From contig OZ316891.1 of NCBI GenBank assembly GCA_973895155.1, positions 3,782,001 to 3,846,000 on the forward strand: 64,000 nucleotides of DNA, given 5' to 3'. Below are positions 23,683-34,440 of the stretch, in pieces. The stretch comes from Marsupella aquatica (Eukaryota; Marchantiophyta). The notes under the pieces are model-generated. The model was given only the letters and a program-made list of their open reading frames with translations, had not been told where the DNA came from and ran no database searches. Positions within the stretch are counted from its first letter, which is position 1. Every line of letters begins with the position of its first letter. The translations under genes and the position numbers were made by a program.

Positions 23683-24050
23683 TAAGTGATAAGGTCTGCC
23701 TTGATACCTTGGTGGTAGACGCGTCAATGTCAAACTTGGAGATGAACTCGTAGATCTCCTGTGCCTCGGAGGTGGTAGGCTTCCATGGTAAATGAGCAAA
23801 CTGCTTCAACTGATGCTCCTTGAGATAGTTTGCGTGGTTGGGGTTCTTGATTGCCGCCGCCATCGTACCGTGGACGATCCTAATTATGCGCAAAGTAACC
23901 ACTAATCATTAAGTTGACTAACCTATTCCTAGTCTAATCATAATTGCAAAGACTACTCTTTGTACCATCCTAACTATATGGCTATGGTCCTAATGACCGT
24001 ATACGTCCTAATCTGTTACTTGTGTCATGTCTAGTGACACGCTACCTGTG

Positions 24051-24192
24051 TCACACCTTGACATCTGGTAACAGGGACCAATGTTGGGTTAGTACTAACC
24101 ATATATGGTATGGGGGCAGGGAAGAAAATACATTCGTTTGGGGGACACCTTAGAGATTTAGGCTAGTTAGGGGACAAGTTGATAAAAAGCTG
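24051..24192 (-). repeat. Right terminal inverted repeat of the 5-kb element
   Basis: Reverse complement begins cagctttttatcaacttg and follows the left repeat with scattered substitutions and single-base indels. Confidence 0.85.
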
Positions 24193-24202
24193 CTGACACA
24201 TA
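24193..24202. repeat. Target-site duplication of the 5-kb TIR element (right)
   Basis: ctgacacata, identical to 19178-19187. Confidence 0.85.
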
Positions 24203-25220
24203 TTTGTGCCCTTGTCCACTGTCAATTATGTCCAGCTCATTTTTACGTCATTATTTTTAAGTCACAATAACATGAATGTACCCCACTTGTGGGTAAGAGT
24301 CTCAGGCCAGCACATTTCCAACACAAGACCTTTAGTGCCCCCACTCAACCTAGCTACCACCTAGCCTGGGCCACCTGATGTCCTTGCCCAATTGTGTGGT
24401 ATTTATCATCAAAATTGGATATTTATGTTGATTAGCATTAGAATTAGCACTTAAAGTCTAGATTGCACTTAGTCCCACACCTTTTGTTCATTGACAGTTA
24501 TTTATATATCTTTTTGGCTGAACCTTAAGTTCAGCTTTGTGGTGGGGGCCTAAAAATGACTCTAAATCTTTTTTCTGCGCATAAGATTTTGTGGATACTT
24601 TTCTCCAAAATATAGTGTACATCACTCAAGAGAATGGATTCGCAACAGTTACTATTTTGTGACCAAACCTCTTTGGTCACGGGCCTTGTTTATATATTTT
24701 TGTAAATTGAGCACACAGGCCAAGATAGATCTCAGCCGTTGTAAGACAATTTCAAACATTGGTCGCCGAGGTGATGGGAGACAAAGATAGTGAGGAGTGA
24801 TTTGTAGCCGTTTGGGAAGTGCTTTCAACGAAACTCTAGATGAAGTTCAAAATTGGTAGAGCGAACGAAGGAAGTGCCATGCTTAGCTCGGGCTTCAGAG
24901 CAACATTGGAGTGATCGACGAGTGCTAGATGCAAAATCTGAGCTGCTTGACGGATAGAGAGCTCGATGCTCGACGACAAGCGGATCAGTGACAGTCATTG
25001 TCTGTCCGAAAGAGTTGCAAATCGAACTTTGAAATTCTCAGTGAGGGAGAGATTTAGTCGGGGAAAGGTGTGCTGAGGGCTTGCGAGGTTGAGATGGTAG
25101 ACAATTTTCGAGTGCTGCAGGCTAGCTAGTGTTGAGAAGAGCTCAGTTTCAGGTGCGCTGTGGAGGTTTGCAATCTACATCGGCAGTGAAGAGGTCGGGA
25201 GACGATCGGTGTTGGAGGAG
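24203..25220. other. Intergenic and probable promoter/5' UTR of the coiled-coil gene
   Basis: No ORF of interest. From about 24700 the base composition becomes more balanced up to the proposed ATG at 25221, consistent with a leader and promoter. No promoter element could be fixed. Confidence 0.5.
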
Positions 25221-27579
25221 ATGCAAGGCGGGAGGTATGTTTCACATTGTCGTCTTTACATTCCATTGAGAGATTTCTTTGGCCTTGCTGCGGCTCCCTG
25301 TTCCTCTGAAGCTCTCAATCGCGCTTTTTGCATCCTTTGAAATGTCGATACCTGTTGTCTGCGGAAGAACTTGTGGGTGAATTTTGGTCGTAGCTGGCTG
25401 CAGCTGCGACAACATCAGCCATGTAGCTAAGAAACGGAGGAGGTGGTCAACAGCGCAACAAGATGCAGTGCTAGCCCCCCCCAATCGCTTCGGAGTGAAG
25501 AAGCAGCTGAACATTCTCGGCCGCCACCAGGCAAGCAGCAGCGTCAATTCATTGGCATCCTTCCAATCGAAGTCCAACCCAATCTTTGAACCCAGTGAAG
25601 AACCTTCTTCTTATAGCACTAATAACAACGAGCCTAATGCTGAGGAGAGGAGGTTTCAGTCTAAGTGGAATGCACCCACATTGGTAACTTCTTTTGATGG
25701 CTTCAGTAGAGGAGGAGGAGGAGGAGAGTCTCAGCAGCAACAGCCTCATCCCAAGCCGAGGTCTCGGCTAGGAAAGACCAGTCCTGAGTCTTCTCTCTTG
25801 AGCAATACCACTCGTGGTGATGCGGATTGGTCCTTGGAGGAGAAGGAGGACAACCCAATGGAGAATCCAATTATGTTGCTGCATTCCCCGGCGATCGCTG
25901 GTAAGAGAGCCTTCCATGGTTTGCAGGTGGAGTCAAGGGTGGTGTCTCATGATTACGGTGAAGGCGAGTGGCTCTATGTAGAAGAGGAGGAAGGGCTCAG
26001 TGAGAAGGATAGCAGTGTGCTGGCCCTGTCCTTGAGGAGTTCCGACGACGGAGCACAGACTATAGAGGGCCCTCGTTGCCCAACTGATGATGGGGCACAA
26101 GACGGGGATATGCAATCTTCCCTAGAGGCGTGCGAGACACGATCTCGAGAACTAGTGAAGAAAGTGCAAGCCAATGCGGCTGCAGAGCTTGCCCAGCTGA
26201 GATCGTACAAGACTCTAATTGAGCAGCTGAGGGTGGAGTGTACCAAACATGAAGCTACTGCCAAGAATTGGTCTGACCTGCATCGGGATGCCATGGCACA
26301 GCTGGTATCAGCACGAAGTGACATTTCGGAGCTCGAGCGTCAGCGCCGCCTCCAGGCAATTGTTATTGACGAGCTTAAGCAGAAACAGGGGATAGAAAAG
26401 GATTTGCAAGACGCTATAGTTGTTTCTGATACATTGAAATTGGAGACAATGGAGACGGAGCAAGATGGCTGGAGAAAGAAGGCGGAGGCTCTGGAGACGG
26501 AGCAAGATGGCTGGAGAAAGAAGGCGGAGGCTCTGGAGATGGAGCTCATGACTGCACGAAGTGAACTGATTGCGATTGCCGTGCGGGAGGAGGAGCAAAA
26601 GGACGCACAAGCACATGAATGCGATATTGCCACACAGATTGATGTGACAAAGGTCGAAAAGGAAGTTCACATGGAGATTGACACCACAGAGGACGTTGAA
26701 ACTGGATCCAACAAGAAAACCCTTGAATCTGCTGCTGTTGTTAAACTATGTGAGGTTGAAGCGCAGCTGGCTACAGTTTGTAGCCAGTTGGAGAAGCTTC
26801 AACAGGAGGGAGATGTGTTGAAAATTGCCGTTGAGGATGGAGAGAGGAGGGTGGCAGAAGCCTGTAAGGAACGGGATGCTGTGGTGGTTGCCGTGCAGCA
26901 AGAGTGGGATTCAGTCAAAGTGGCATTGCGGCAGGAGAAAGAGAAGCTGGAACGTGAGCTGACGACCGTATGGGAGCAGAACACGAAGCTACAAAATGAA
27001 TTAGACGCAAAAAACAAAACTCTGGAAGCAAGTAAGCGACTTGAGAGTAGAAATCCAGCGGATGTGGGTGAAGAATGTTTGCAGGAGGTTTATATAGGTG
27101 ATAAGGTTATCCAACCGGGCACCGAGCGAGGTGATAGCCTCATTGCCCTATGGCAGGATTACCAGAAGCTGGAAGTTGAACTGACTGAAGCATTTGACCA
27201 TAACAAGAAGCAGAGAAGCGATCGAGAGGCACTCAATTTCGCCCTAGTTGGGGTGCGGGATGGGAACAAGAAGCTAGAAGGAGAACTCCGTGACTTGCAA
27301 CTTGAAAAGATCAAGCTAGAGAGGGAGCGAGACGCTCTACTGAAGGCAGTTCAGGAGGAGAGACAGAAACTCGAGAACGAGCGGGCTGCGGTTTGCAAAG
27401 CAATGAGGGGTGAAAATGAGAAACTGGAAAGTGAGAGGGAGGTTCTAATTGCTATGCAAGACTATTTGAAAAAGCTGGAAATGAAGCAGGACAAAGCACA
27501 GGCAGTGGAGAACAAGGCCCAGACAATTGGGGGTGACGAGAAGAGGCGGAGGAAAGGCAAGCGAGGTGCTCCACAGTGA
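25221..27579 (+). CDS. Long coiled-coil protein, two-exon model (729 aa)
   Basis: The long frame has no ATG for its first ~150 codons. A short upstream exon solves this: 25221-25234 starts ATGCAAGGCGGGAG and ends at a strong donor (gtatgt). It joins in phase to an acceptor ctgcag with exon 2 at 25404-27579. The protein then starts MQGGSCDNISHVAKKRRRW. A basic KKRRR near residue 14 and a basic C-terminus (KRRRKGKRG) suggest nuclear targeting. Residues ~40-170 are Ser/Gly/Gln-rich and low complexity; from ~240 to ~715 the sequence is near-continuous coiled coil (KLERELTTVWEQNTKLQNEL and similar). A 42-bp duplication (26452-26535) encodes two copies of ETEQDGWRKKAEAL. No enzymatic motif and no family recognised; a scaffold or filament-like role is inference only. 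Confidence 0.8.
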
Positions 27580-28730
27580 TGAAATTTTGATTTCAGGCAA
27601 TATTGATGAAGATTCGGATCGCTTGTATACTTGAAGAGGGGCAAGAGGGTGCAAGAGAAGGAGAGCTCGAATTGGCAAATGGCATGCGGTGCAACAGAAC
27701 GGTCACACTATCGTTGTCTTGGTCCTGGACCACACAAACAAATGTCAGGGAAGATAATTAAATTTCCGACACGACAGTTCGTCATCCACTGAAAGAACCA
27801 GTGAATTATATTTCTTTCATTACTGTAATGTCATACCAGGACCTAGTCAACAGGAGGAGTCATGATCACGAGAAGGGCAAATGTGATGGAAAGTATATCA
27901 CGACATTGAAGGATGGTACTTATTGTTGACTGCACAGGTTCGCAATTCTCCAGTACAGATCAAAGGCTACATGCATCATTGAAACTTTCTCATGGATGTT
28001 TCTCTATCTTCGGGGGCATTGAATTTAGCATTGACTAGTTATTCACTCTAGCCATGTTTGGAGCTTGAATACACCCGTCTAACTAAAATCTCCAACTTAG
28101 GAACTTGCTTTACGTGGATGATGATGCGAGAATAAGCTGGGCATACTATTGTGCCCGATTTCGATTTCAATTTTGTGTTGGAAAAGTCAAAGGTGATTTC
28201 TAGTCAGATCAAAGGTATTCAAATGACTGACAAATTTTGGTCCATTTTGTGGAGACAAGTTAATGGGTAAGATATTCCTGTCTACAGAGAAAGCCTCAGT
28301 TATTATGCACCTCGGTTCTGTGAGGTGAACGCAGTATCAACTGATCTAGGTTTGCATATTCCCTATTCGGTCCTTTCCTGGAAGACTTTTACAGCAGAGC
28401 TAATCGATATGTATTTACATAGGCCCAGGGAGTAAGATTCTAATATTGGACGAGTGAGCAGTTGAAACATGAAGCTCGCTTTAACTGTTTAAGTAATGTG
28501 ACGGCTGTAATTTAGAGAACCACTTTTCTCGACTTCTTGTCAGCAGATTGTGATATTTGCTGTATAATGTTTCTGCGTTTGCGGTACAATACTAGATTCT
28601 AATATTTTTCACGTCTCGTGTCATCTGTGAGCCGACTTTGAGATATTCATTTGCAACTCAATTAGGACTGACTCTGGATGTCATCCGTTCTGCCAAAGAT
28701 TTTGATGCTCACTGCAAGAAGAGGGGTATT
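27580..28730. other. Intergenic, including probable 3' UTR of the coiled-coil gene
   Basis: No open frame beyond short chance ones and no repeat structure that I can see. Confidence 0.55.
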
Positions 28731-28737
28731 AGGTTGT

Positions 28738-29030
28738 GTTGGTCAGAGGGATGAATTTAGGAATTAGTCCATCTCAAATCAGTCCACTTCAGAGGGATGA
28801 ATTTATGATTATATCTTACACTTTGAGGGAGTCCAGAAGTATCTATATCTACGAATGGACCACTAGATGGGAGTCAGCAACTGGGAGGAAATTTATTTCA
28901 GGTTTTGTTGTCAGGCGGATGAATCTAGGTAGTAGGAGTCAGTGCATCTCAGAGGGATGAATTTCTGTTTTTAGAGTACAATTTCATGGAGTCCAGAGGT
29001 ACTAATGGACAAGCAAGGTGGGAGTCAGCA
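28738..29030. repeat. Diverged direct duplication (~125-170 bp)
   Basis: Segments about 28738-28877 and 28908-29030 share cagagggatgaattt, gagtccag(a/g), actaa/acgaatggac and gggagtcagca in the same order. Confidence 0.65.
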
Positions 29031-31109
29031 CAGTGCAAGAGACCCCCAAAAAAATTAAAAATAAAATTGAAGTGATGAGGACAGGAAGGTTGGGCAGGAA
29101 GGCAAAGCACTTCTCTAATACCATGAGTATATGATACAAATGGCTGTCCTGGTCCAACAAGTTGCTCACTGTCTTCAATATATAACATAATTTGTTGGTC
29201 TACTCTCTTCAATCTGTACTATAATTCAAGACTGAAATTGCTCATGACTAACTCTGGAGTGAAGCCATAGACTTAGATTATGTTTGTGAGTCGGGAGGGG
29301 CATGAGAAGCCTAGGTACAGGGAGGCCTTCATTGGTGTGTGCCAATGAACCCATCCATATACAGGGCTTCTTTTGATGGGTCGTTTTTGAAAAACACTTA
29401 AAATAGTTTGTGGTTGGCTGCAAAAACTCTCAAAAAGTTTTCTGCTGTTTTTGGACGTCTTTGGGACTTTGAGGAAACTATGCAAACTCACATATAAGCA
29501 GAGAAACCACAGCATACAATGTATGCATTACCCCAATTGTGTTAATGAAAGCAGGCTGAACTTTTGCAAACGTTTGAAACTTTTCAAGGATCGATTTTAG
29601 TTGAAAACTATTTTGTGCTTCTTTTGAATTGGACTTCATGCCCCCTTTCTTGCCTCTTTGACCAGCTAGTGACTCTTCTTGAAAAATCAAGTATGAGTCA
29701 TGCTTGGTAACTAAAGCTCCAATGGACCTCCACTTTGTCTATGGAGTCCAGATGGACTGGAAAAGTTTGGATGGATTTGCTCAGAACATTTTTAATTGAC
29801 TTTGATAACATTGTTTACATGTTTGACTGAAATATGACTTGTAAACAGTCTCATTACCATTTGCAGCCGGTTTTCATTACATTATCTAGCCAGATCCCTC
29901 TATAACTTGACAACTTGACAAGCTTGAACCTGAAAGATGTCAAGATGTCAAGCCATTCCTCAGAATCACCATGATGTCTTCCTTGGGAAGGAAGTACTTC
30001 CTCCCCAAGAGAGTCAAAGTAGTTGATTACAATCTGCAACTGGTTTTTTTGGTAAGGTTTTTTTGGTGTTCCTCCGGGCTCTTTGTTTCATCATGCTTGC
30101 TTAGCATAATTTAAGCATAAATTTAATAAAAAAAAATGGTGTGCACAATATTTTCCAAAACTTACGGAGGGGCCATTGAGCTCACTATTAATTGGGATCA
30201 GACCAAAAGCAGTGGTCCTAAGGTACAGATCTTAACCTGCATAACTAATTGCGAATATAAGCTAGAGTTGGAGTCTAGATTTTAACCCTAACTCTATATA
30301 AAGACAAACTAATAAGGACAAAGGCATAAAAAAAGCAGGGATTGGGGCAGGGGGAAGAACATATATTATTTTGTAATGATTGTTTCTGCCTTCCTCTATT
30401 TAAGTTCAAGGAATGGGTCATCAGGATAGTTCACACTAAAGCATTTGTTCATTAAAAAGGAAAGAATTTGCTTAAGAACAACTATAGTAGCTTTTAGAAG
30501 GGGAAACCATGAGCAAGCCGCACAATGAGCTTGCAGGTACGGGGAAAACCTGGTTTTATGATCTTGTATTTTCCGTATAATTCCCAACAGTACTACAAGC
30601 AGGTGAGGTTACAGCAGTTGATGATTGCAAATCAAGGTGGGACCATGAACCCCAGCAAAGACGGCTTGAAGGCATTTGAAAACAAGCTACTGTAACTTCT
30701 GGAGGTGATCCAAAATGAAGCGCAATGACGTGACAAAAGGGTCGATAGGAGCACACAAAAAGCCATTCAGGATGGTTTCTTCCCCACTCAAAAACCCTAC
30801 TCGTGTACTCATGGCACGTGTAGTGAGGCTGTTCTCTGGAAAAATACTAAATATTGGACCGTCCCACAAATCAGAATAGCACATTCTGCACTGGAGGCCC
30901 CAATGATTTGAAGATGCATCTCCCAAAGAAATGCTCAAAGTGCCCTAAAGGGCGAAACCAAGAAGCATCTCACATGTTCCTTTCTTGGGATATATACAGG
31001 GAGTCTCAAACTTTCATAGGTTTCTTGTGATGTAAATAGGGAGTTCCGAAGCTTCATAGGTAAGCATGATGGTTTTTGGCCATAAGCATATGGCCATAGC
31101 TTTCTCAGA
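29031..31109. other. Gene-poor repeat debris, no gene recognised
   Basis: Several short minus-strand frames (for example 30687-30938 and 30935-31123) have no recognisable domain. The block gagtgaag..atag/tcata, tacagggag.cctt near 29255-29330 recurs loosely near 36750-36850. aagctagagttgg.gtctag near 30258 recurs near 50950. These point to old dispersed repeats. Confidence 0.45.
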
Positions 31110-31330
31110 GGGTATTCTAACAATATTATTATTATTATTTTTATTTTCCACTAGCCTCTAATGTGACTTGTTCTCATGGCATATGATAAATCTTGATGGC
31201 AAAAAATTATGGATCATGAACTTGGTAATACACAATTTTTTCTGTCCATAACCTTAACTACTAATAGTAGTTAAAGTCCATCAATTTATAAGGTTTGAGA
31301 CCCCCTAATCAAAACTTACATAAGTTCTTT
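31110..31330. repeat. Dispersed repeat, copy 2 (related to 12180-12480)
   Basis: Carries (att)n, ccactagcctct, catatgataaat, attatggatcatgaacttgg and ctgtccataaccttaacta in the same order as copy 1. Confidence 0.65.
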
Positions 31331-31510
31331 CCAACCTCTAGCATCAAGGGTGAGTGGTCAGTAGTACTGCTTGATAGTGAAGCTAAAACTAGTAATTTTC
31401 TCCTGGCACTTTGCACGTGGTTGAGATTGTAGGTGAAACTCATGTTTGGGCTGCTGGTGAGGTTACTAAGCATATCTCATCTCTAGTTTTGTGAGGGACT
31501 CAGCATCAGC

Positions 31511-31663
31511 GTGTGAGGGCTACAGAAGTGGATGATTAAGCTTCTCGCTGAGTGAGGAGCTTGTCACCCTAAACCCTAAACTTCATGGGGGGGGGGGGGG
31601 GGGGGGGGGGGCGAGGGCAGGTTTGTGAGGGGACAGAAGTGGATGATTAAGGTTCTTGCTAAG
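31511..31663. repeat. Poly(G) tract within a short duplication
   Basis: acagaagtggatgattaag occurs at about 31521 and 31635. Between the copies lie two plant telomere-type units, ccctaaaccctaaa (31567-31580), and a run of 25 G (31587-31611). A G18 run at 41235-41252 has a similar ggggcgaggg context. Confidence 0.7.
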
Positions 31664-33938
31664 GGCCATGTTGAGCACAGCATCCATCTCCCCGTCAGTT
31701 TATAGTGGATTTTTATTTTTGGAGGAGACTTAACTCATCAATAGGGCATCTCACACTTTGAAATTTGAGGAAAAAAACTTGGCCCTAACTTACCAGTTTG
31801 GATCACGGGTCAGGAGTGTAACTTTAAACTTCGAGGAAAAAAACTTGGACGGAAGCTACCAGGTCAGGAGTGTGCGTACACTCTTTTTTGTGTCTGCCAC
31901 TTAGTTTGCCTTGACCCCAACCAGAGGAAGAAATGAGAGATTTGATAAACCCTTATGGACCCCTAAAAGTGGTTTCTCAGTACTGTTTGCCGGAAAATCC
32001 TAGTGATGCAAAAACCAAAGGTGATCATTTAAAGGATTCCAATTTATTAGAATATCACGAGAACGAAAATTGACTGAGTAGAGATTGAAGAGAACCAACC
32101 TTCATTGGTTTGCAGCGAACCTCATTTTGAATTGTCTTTTGAACACATCTAGGCTCTACGATACTCAATTACTTTCAATATGCAGATCGAAAAGTTCATC
32201 GACCAAATTTTTTGACAATCTTGGCCTAGATCTTGACGTGAGTGGTGAATGTGATCAAGTGCATGTCTACACATTAGGCAGAGTCTCTTGGGTTTCGTGT
32301 CTTGGTGAACGACTCAAATGGAATTCGTCTGATGACATGGTGGGGGTCTGTGAATTGTGCAATCAGTACAGACTGCACATCGAGTAAAGCCTGATGACAT
32401 GGTGCAGGCTGTGAATGCAATGAGTGTAGACTGCAATTTGGTCGACAATTTTAGTGAAATCGATGGGAATCCAGATGACATGGTGGAGAATGTGAATGCA
32501 ATGAGTACAGACTGGAGTTCGGTTGATAAGCTTAATGACATTGATGGGGAAACGTGACCCCGAGATCTTGAAGCGCAAACCACCTCAAAGACTGTCGAGT
32601 GTACTGTACAGCCGATGGGTGTTTGTGAATAATGCAGTTTTGTACAGTCCTCCCTTAAAGTCCACTGTATTGAAGAACGTCACATTGCAGTTCCATCACG
32701 CTAGCTTCTTTCAGAAGAAAATTTGAATCCCCGTCCTCTTCGCATGGCCACGAGCAAAGCATTTCCTAAATTCCTGGCCACATGAATTTAGACGACTTTT
32801 CATGTTCAGCAGTCTTCAGTTTTCAACGGCGAAATCTATTTCAGAAATTTGTGTCCCGAGACAAAGATTTAAATATATAAACGTTAACGAAAGAGGATTT
32901 GCAAGGGTCGGGGAAAGTCTCGCAGCAAAAGTCGCTCTGAACAATGATTGTGGTGCAAGCGAAGCCATCTGAACTCTATCAGGGGCTTCCAGCAATTACC
33001 GTACAACTTGAAGGACAGTGCAATTGACCCATTCCACTGAAAAACCGGGTGATAGGGCATACAATCGATGCCACAAATGCAAATTGATTGAAGAGCAAAA
33101 ATCTAGAATAGAACATCCATTTCCTTAGAAACATTTAAGGTTATAGCAAACGATGTCGGATCACCCCAGCTTCGGCGCGAGGGAGTGATGAAGCATATCG
33201 TTCCTCGAGGATTAGAGCGACTCCATCGATTAGTGCATAGCTTGTCATCTACAAATTAAGGGCCTCAGGGTAGCGTTAGACGAGAAAGCTATGTCTACGA
33301 TGAAACAAATCAAAGGTCCTGAGGCTTACTATTGTGATCCTACAGATACGCGGATATGTCGGGCTTGCTGACCACCAATCATTCTCATTCAGTAGACACA
33401 GATTTGGTTAGTCATGAAAGTGCTTGATATGAAAGGATCAGAATACCTAGAGATCTAGCTCGGCTGCTCATGAGTAAAATAAGATGAGTCTTAGCTCTGA
33501 TTGGTGGATGACAGGGGTTATCTTTCTAGTGAATAGCATAGACGAATAAGTAACTACGTAGACTTTGCAGACAAGCGACACTTCATGCATTTTGAAGGGA
33601 CACCCCAAAAGACACCTCAAGAGACGCATAAACGTTAGCATCCAATTGTTAGGAAGGGAACGTCTCACGCCAAATTATCAGATCATCCGAGAGAACCTGA
33701 GCGTAGGGAGAGGATCTATTCCCCGACATGGCCGTTTCCAGCAAAAGACATCGATTGAAGGACAACGCGTGAGGAAAGGCAACAAACTGATGTAACTGTA
33801 CGTACAACGAAGGTAAAAATTTGACAAAATTTCTGTGTGGAAGAAACTCGCAAACATATTTTGAGCCTCATGTGCTGTTGAAGATTACTATGGATGTGAA
33901 GGCTTTGAGAAATCATGTTCCACTAGCCAGGATCGGCG
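31664..33938. other. Mostly unassigned; short duplications
   Basis: gaggaaaaaaacttgg is repeated at about 31769 and 31833 in a ~65-bp duplication. The open frame at 32085-32387 shows no domain. From about 32750 to 33938 nothing beyond short frames is visible; part of it may be the 5' region of the small gene at 33939. Confidence 0.45.
32325..32556 (+). repeat. Tandem repeat with a conserved 27-residue reading frame
   Basis: Three units begin gatgacatggtg at about 32332, 32392 and 32476. Units two and three are in one frame and encode PDDMVQAVNAMSVD... and PDDMVENVNAMSTD..., each ending (S/N)(E/D)IDG. Unit one is in another frame and contains SSDDMVGV. Differences between units are often conservative at protein level, hinting that this was an exon of a repeat protein, now probably decayed. 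Confidence 0.5.
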
Positions 33939-34440
33939 ATGGATGGAGTTCAAGCAGTCTTTCAAAAGGCGAAGTCTACAATGAGAAAAAATGCGAAGGA
34001 AGCTGAAGCTTTATCATTTGAGATTTGTTTACTTGGGCATAGCAAATTAATGTTGTCGGACCCTTTTGCAACGAAGATGAAACAGAGGGATACTCATTAT
34101 GCAACCGGACTGGGGCGATCCCTAGAGTAGAGGATCGAGCAATGTTCCACTGGGCACAATAATGGCAGGGATAGCAAAAGTCTTTCTGACTTTGAACGAG
34201 CGTCTGGAACGACTTGTTACTCGTGTTGATCAGTTGCACCATGCTCGCGGGCAATCGACTGAGGTTACAGGGCTGGTGAGGCGAATTGATTTGATGGAGG
34301 AACAGCAGAGGAAGCTTCAAGATGCAGTTGACAAACTAGTCATCATTTGCGAGGGAATGGAAAAGATCTGTGAAGGGATGAAGCGAATTCTGAGTGAAAA
34401 TAAGCCAAAGCGGGTTCGACCATCGATAATAAGGGGATGA
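33939..34440 (+). CDS. Putative small coiled-coil protein, two-exon model
   Basis: Exon 1, 33939-34026, encodes MDGVQAVFQKAKSTMRKNAK then EAEALSFE. A donor gtttac leads to a 142-bp intron ending atggcag; exon 2, 34169-34440, continues in the matching phase with NERLERLVTRVDQLHHARG, then RRIDLMEEQQRKLQDAVDKL and a basic end, KPKRVRPSIIRG. The joined product is ~119 residues and largely helical, with clear heptads in the second half. An alternative is that exon 2 is translated alone from the ATG at 34162. Family unknown. The start is uncertain because an acceptor-like cag lies just upstream of exon 1. Confidence 0.45.

Larger units (their letters stand above)
22523..23863 (-). pseudogene. Cargo ORF of the TIR element, split by a MITE
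   Basis: On the minus strand an ATG at 23863 (context gATGGCGGCGGC) opens a frame with LPWKPTTSEAQEIYEFISKF. It is cut at the MITE. Past the MITE it continues as LTEHRLAQIFCLP, then NWAQFFSRRFLGELRR, then a Pro/Thr-rich tail. Subtracting the 298-bp MITE and one 8-bp duplication copy leaves 1035 bp, exactly 345 codons in frame. The layout 'eA-eiYeFi-kFdi... LtehrLAqIFcLP' faintly recalls the plant transposon-associated domain of retroelement and MULE proteins, but I cannot assign it. No transposase signature is seen. The natural function is unknown and the present copy is broken. Confidence 0.6.
19188..24192. mobile_element. Mutator-like TIR element, 5005 bp, non-transposase cargo
   Basis: The ends at 19188-19330 and 24051-24192 are inverted copies of each other (about 85% identical over ~143 bp, starting cagctttttatcaac). 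Both reach through a short palindrome, ggttagtactaacc. A perfect 10-bp direct repeat flanks the element. Long terminal inverted repeats with a 9-11-bp duplication are the hallmark of the Mutator superfamily. The interior is more GC-rich than the host and holds minus-strand ORFs but no transposase with a recognisable DDE core or SWIM finger. It is therefore probably non-autonomous, moved by a transposase encoded elsewhere. A MITE (23385-23682) is nested inside. Confidence 0.8.
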
